A stretch of 64,000 nucleotides of DNA from Azospirillum lipoferum 4B (GTDB taxonomy: Bacteria > Pseudomonadota > Alphaproteobacteria > Azospirillales > Azospirillaceae), in NCBI RefSeq assembly GCF_000283655.1, contig NC_016622.1:880501-944500 (forward strand). Direction: 5' to 3'. The position numbers were made by a program, and so were the translations under genes. This document shows, one piece after another, positions 62,983 to 64,000 of this stretch. Positions within the stretch are counted from its first letter, which is position 1. Every line of letters starts with the position of its first letter. The notes beneath the pieces are model-generated. The model made no database searches, was not told where the DNA came from, and saw only the letters and a list, made by a program, of their open reading frames with translations.

Positions 62983-63336
62983 ATGAATGCTGTTCGTCTG
63001 ACGTCGGAACGAACCCTTCCCGGGATCCCATCTGCAATGACTCCTGACGCCATTCCAGCTGCAACCTCCGGCTTTGCTGCCGCTTCGGCGGAAAGTTCCG
63101 GAATTGTTTCTCCCGTCGTGATTGATAAACGCGATCCTGCCGGCCGTCTGCTCGCACGGGTCGGCATCGCCGACGGGATGCTGGAGGGGCCCTGCCTCTT
63201 CTTCGCGGAAGACGGGGAGACGGTGGTTGCGCGGACGCTGTTCCGTGCCGGCCGCCCGGTTCCGCCGCCGGCCGGGTACGATCCCGCGCCTTTCCTGCCC
63301 GGCGCCCCGGTGGCATCGGGCGAGTCGTTGTTCTGA
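62983..63336 (+). CDS. Short MORN/YwqK-repeat-like protein beside PAAR
   Basis: 117 residues from ATG 62983; a TTG two codons earlier and an ATG at 63037 are alternatives, and none has a clear ribosome-binding site. The first 50 residues are Ala/Ser/Pro-rich. The second half contains D-K-R-D-P-A-G-R-L-L-A-R-V-G-I-A-D-G-M-L-E-G-P, a MORN/YwqK-type repeat, plus a second weaker turn ending in A-G-R-P-V. It lies 17 bases before the PAAR gene on the same strand, so it is probably an adaptor, chaperone or immunity-type partner of a PAAR-delivered cargo. That role is inferred from position only. Confidence 0.5.
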   Translation: MNAVRLTSERTLPGIPSAMTPDAIPAATSGFAAASAESSGIVSPVVIDKRDPAGRLLARVGIADGMLEGPCLFFAEDGETVVARTLFRAGRPVPPPAGYDPAPFLPGAPVASGESLF

Positions 63337-63353
63337 CCGGCCGGAGACACCGG

Positions 63354-63737
63354 ATGCCGCCCGCCGCCCGCCTCGGCGACCTGATCAAGCAGGACACGCC
63401 GCACTGCCACGCACCGATCCACCCGCCGGCCCTGGTGCCGGCGCCGGCGCCGCATCCCGGCCTGCCGTTGGCAATCGTGCTGGGCAGCCCGACGGTGCTG
63501 ATTGGGAAAATGCCGGCCGCGCGGCTGACCGACATTTCCGCCCCCTGCATGCTGCCGGGCTGCATTCCGGCCGGGCCGGGCATGATCTCCCAGGGGTCGG
63601 CGACGGTGCTGATCAACAGCCTGCCGGCGGCGCGCATCAACGACATGACCGCCCATGTCAGCTGCGTCGCGCCGATCCCCGCCCCGGTGGGCAAGGTGAT
63701 GCCGCCCGGCTGTCCGACCGTCATCATCGGCGGCTGA
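63354..63737 (+). CDS. PAAR-domain spike-tip protein
   Basis: 127 residues, a stand-alone PAAR protein. Repeating P-x-V-x-I/L-x-x-x-x-A-A-R segments are visible (VLGSPTVLIGKMPAARLTD, GSATVLINSLPAARIND, GCPTVIIGG), together with cysteines and histidines placed to bind zinc (TPHCHAP, PCMLPGC, HVSC). PAAR proteins sharpen the VgrG spike and can carry effectors. No C-terminal toxin extension is present, so effectors would be separate. It belongs with the MORN-like gene before it and the methyltransferase-like gene after it; no VgrG gene is in the window. Confidence 0.93.
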   Translation: MPPAARLGDLIKQDTPHCHAPIHPPALVPAPAPHPGLPLAIVLGSPTVLIGKMPAARLTDISAPCMLPGCIPAGPGMISQGSATVLINSLPAARINDMTAHVSCVAPIPAPVGKVMPPGCPTVIIGG

Positions 63738-63741
63738 CCGC

Positions 63742-64000
63742 ATGCGCCTTTCCCATTTCGAACGTCTGCGCCCGGTCTGCCCGCGCTGCCTCGCCACCCG
63801 CGGCGTGGCGGTGCCGCTGGCACTCGGCATCGTGGAGGCGGCGGACACCGGCGAGGTTCATTGGGGAACGCTGGTCTGCGGCGACGGGGCCTGCGCGATG
63901 GAATATCCCATCGTCGACGGCGCTCCGATCCTGGTGCCGGACCTGCGCGGCTGGATGGCGGCGAACGGGCATCTGCTGACCGCGCGCGCCGACATCCCGG
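63742..64000 (+). CDS. Trm112-like / probable SAM methyltransferase, 3'-truncated by the window
   Basis: The first 86 residues from ATG 63742 are visible. The segments PVCPRCLATRG, LVCGDGACAMEYPIVDGAPILVPDLR form a Trm112-like zinc module with cysteines in the usual spacing, which in bacteria often precedes a SAM-dependent methyltransferase domain. The catalytic part lies beyond the window. It starts four bases after the PAAR stop codon, so it is probably co-transcribed. It could instead be a Trm112-only protein. Confidence 0.6.
   Translation, partial: MRLSHFERLRPVCPRCLATRGVAVPLALGIVEAADTGEVHWGTLVCGDGACAMEYPIVDGAPILVPDLRGWMAANGHLLTARADIP

Overview
High-GC DNA with alphaproteobacterial gene families, most like Azospirillum or a close relative in Rhodospirillales. 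The clues are a nifQ gene (diazotroph), an Aer-type chemoreceptor with a C-terminal PilZ domain, a PraR/SinR-like regulator, many PAS-rich two-component proteins and a type VI secretion system (T6SS) with two tssC genes. This assignment is an inference from family content. No rRNA, tRNA, CRISPR array, prophage or insertion sequence was recognised.

Layout. 1-12.6 kb: the 3' part of a glycogen-debranching enzyme, a small repeat-bearing membrane protein, a PilZ-like protein, and an envelope group (polysaccharide deacetylase, L,D-transpeptidase, Tat-exported DUF882 peptidase). These are followed by an XRE regulator, an unknown basic protein divergent from a dynamin-like GTPase, and a periplasmic solute-binding-like protein. 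12.7-15.2 kb: the aroQ-accB-accC operon (shikimate pathway and acetyl-CoA carboxylase), closed by an intrinsic terminator. 15.5-26.6 kb: a sensory block made of a PAS-MCP-PilZ receptor, then a tightly packed run of a four-PAS histidine kinase, a CHASE-like histidine kinase, an Rcp1-type response regulator, a REC-PAS-GGDEF diguanylate cyclase, a degenerate kinase with a receiver, another response regulator and a lipoprotein. 26.6-36.9 kb: nifQ, a CoxG-like protein, a YjbQ protein, a Do-type protease, an OmpR/EnvZ-type pair, an AI-2E transporter, a drug-efflux MFS protein, ndk and an unknown gene. 37.2-41.8 kb: a hybrid kinase plus a large response regulator with an unknown helical N-terminus.

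42.6-64 kb is a T6SS locus. On the minus strand lie an RsbW-like kinase, a PpkA-like Ser/Thr kinase, tssM, tssL (with an OmpA-like end), tssJ, a methyltransferase, tssG, tssF, tssE, an ImpE/TagJ gene, two tssC genes, tssB and tssA. On the plus strand lie a Sel1-repeat gene and, at the right edge, a MORN-like protein, a PAAR spike-tip protein and the start of a Trm112/methyltransferase-like gene. Not found in the window: tssK, clpV (tssH), hcp and vgrG, so they must lie beyond the right edge or elsewhere, or the system is incomplete.

Two features stand out between genes. One is a family of GC-rich nested palindromic elements, four copies, two of them inside the T6SS locus and one supplying the ribosome-binding site of a kinase gene. 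The other is a structured intergenic region (about 32.6-32.82 kb) with a clear minus-strand terminator but no minus-strand gene, which may be a small RNA.
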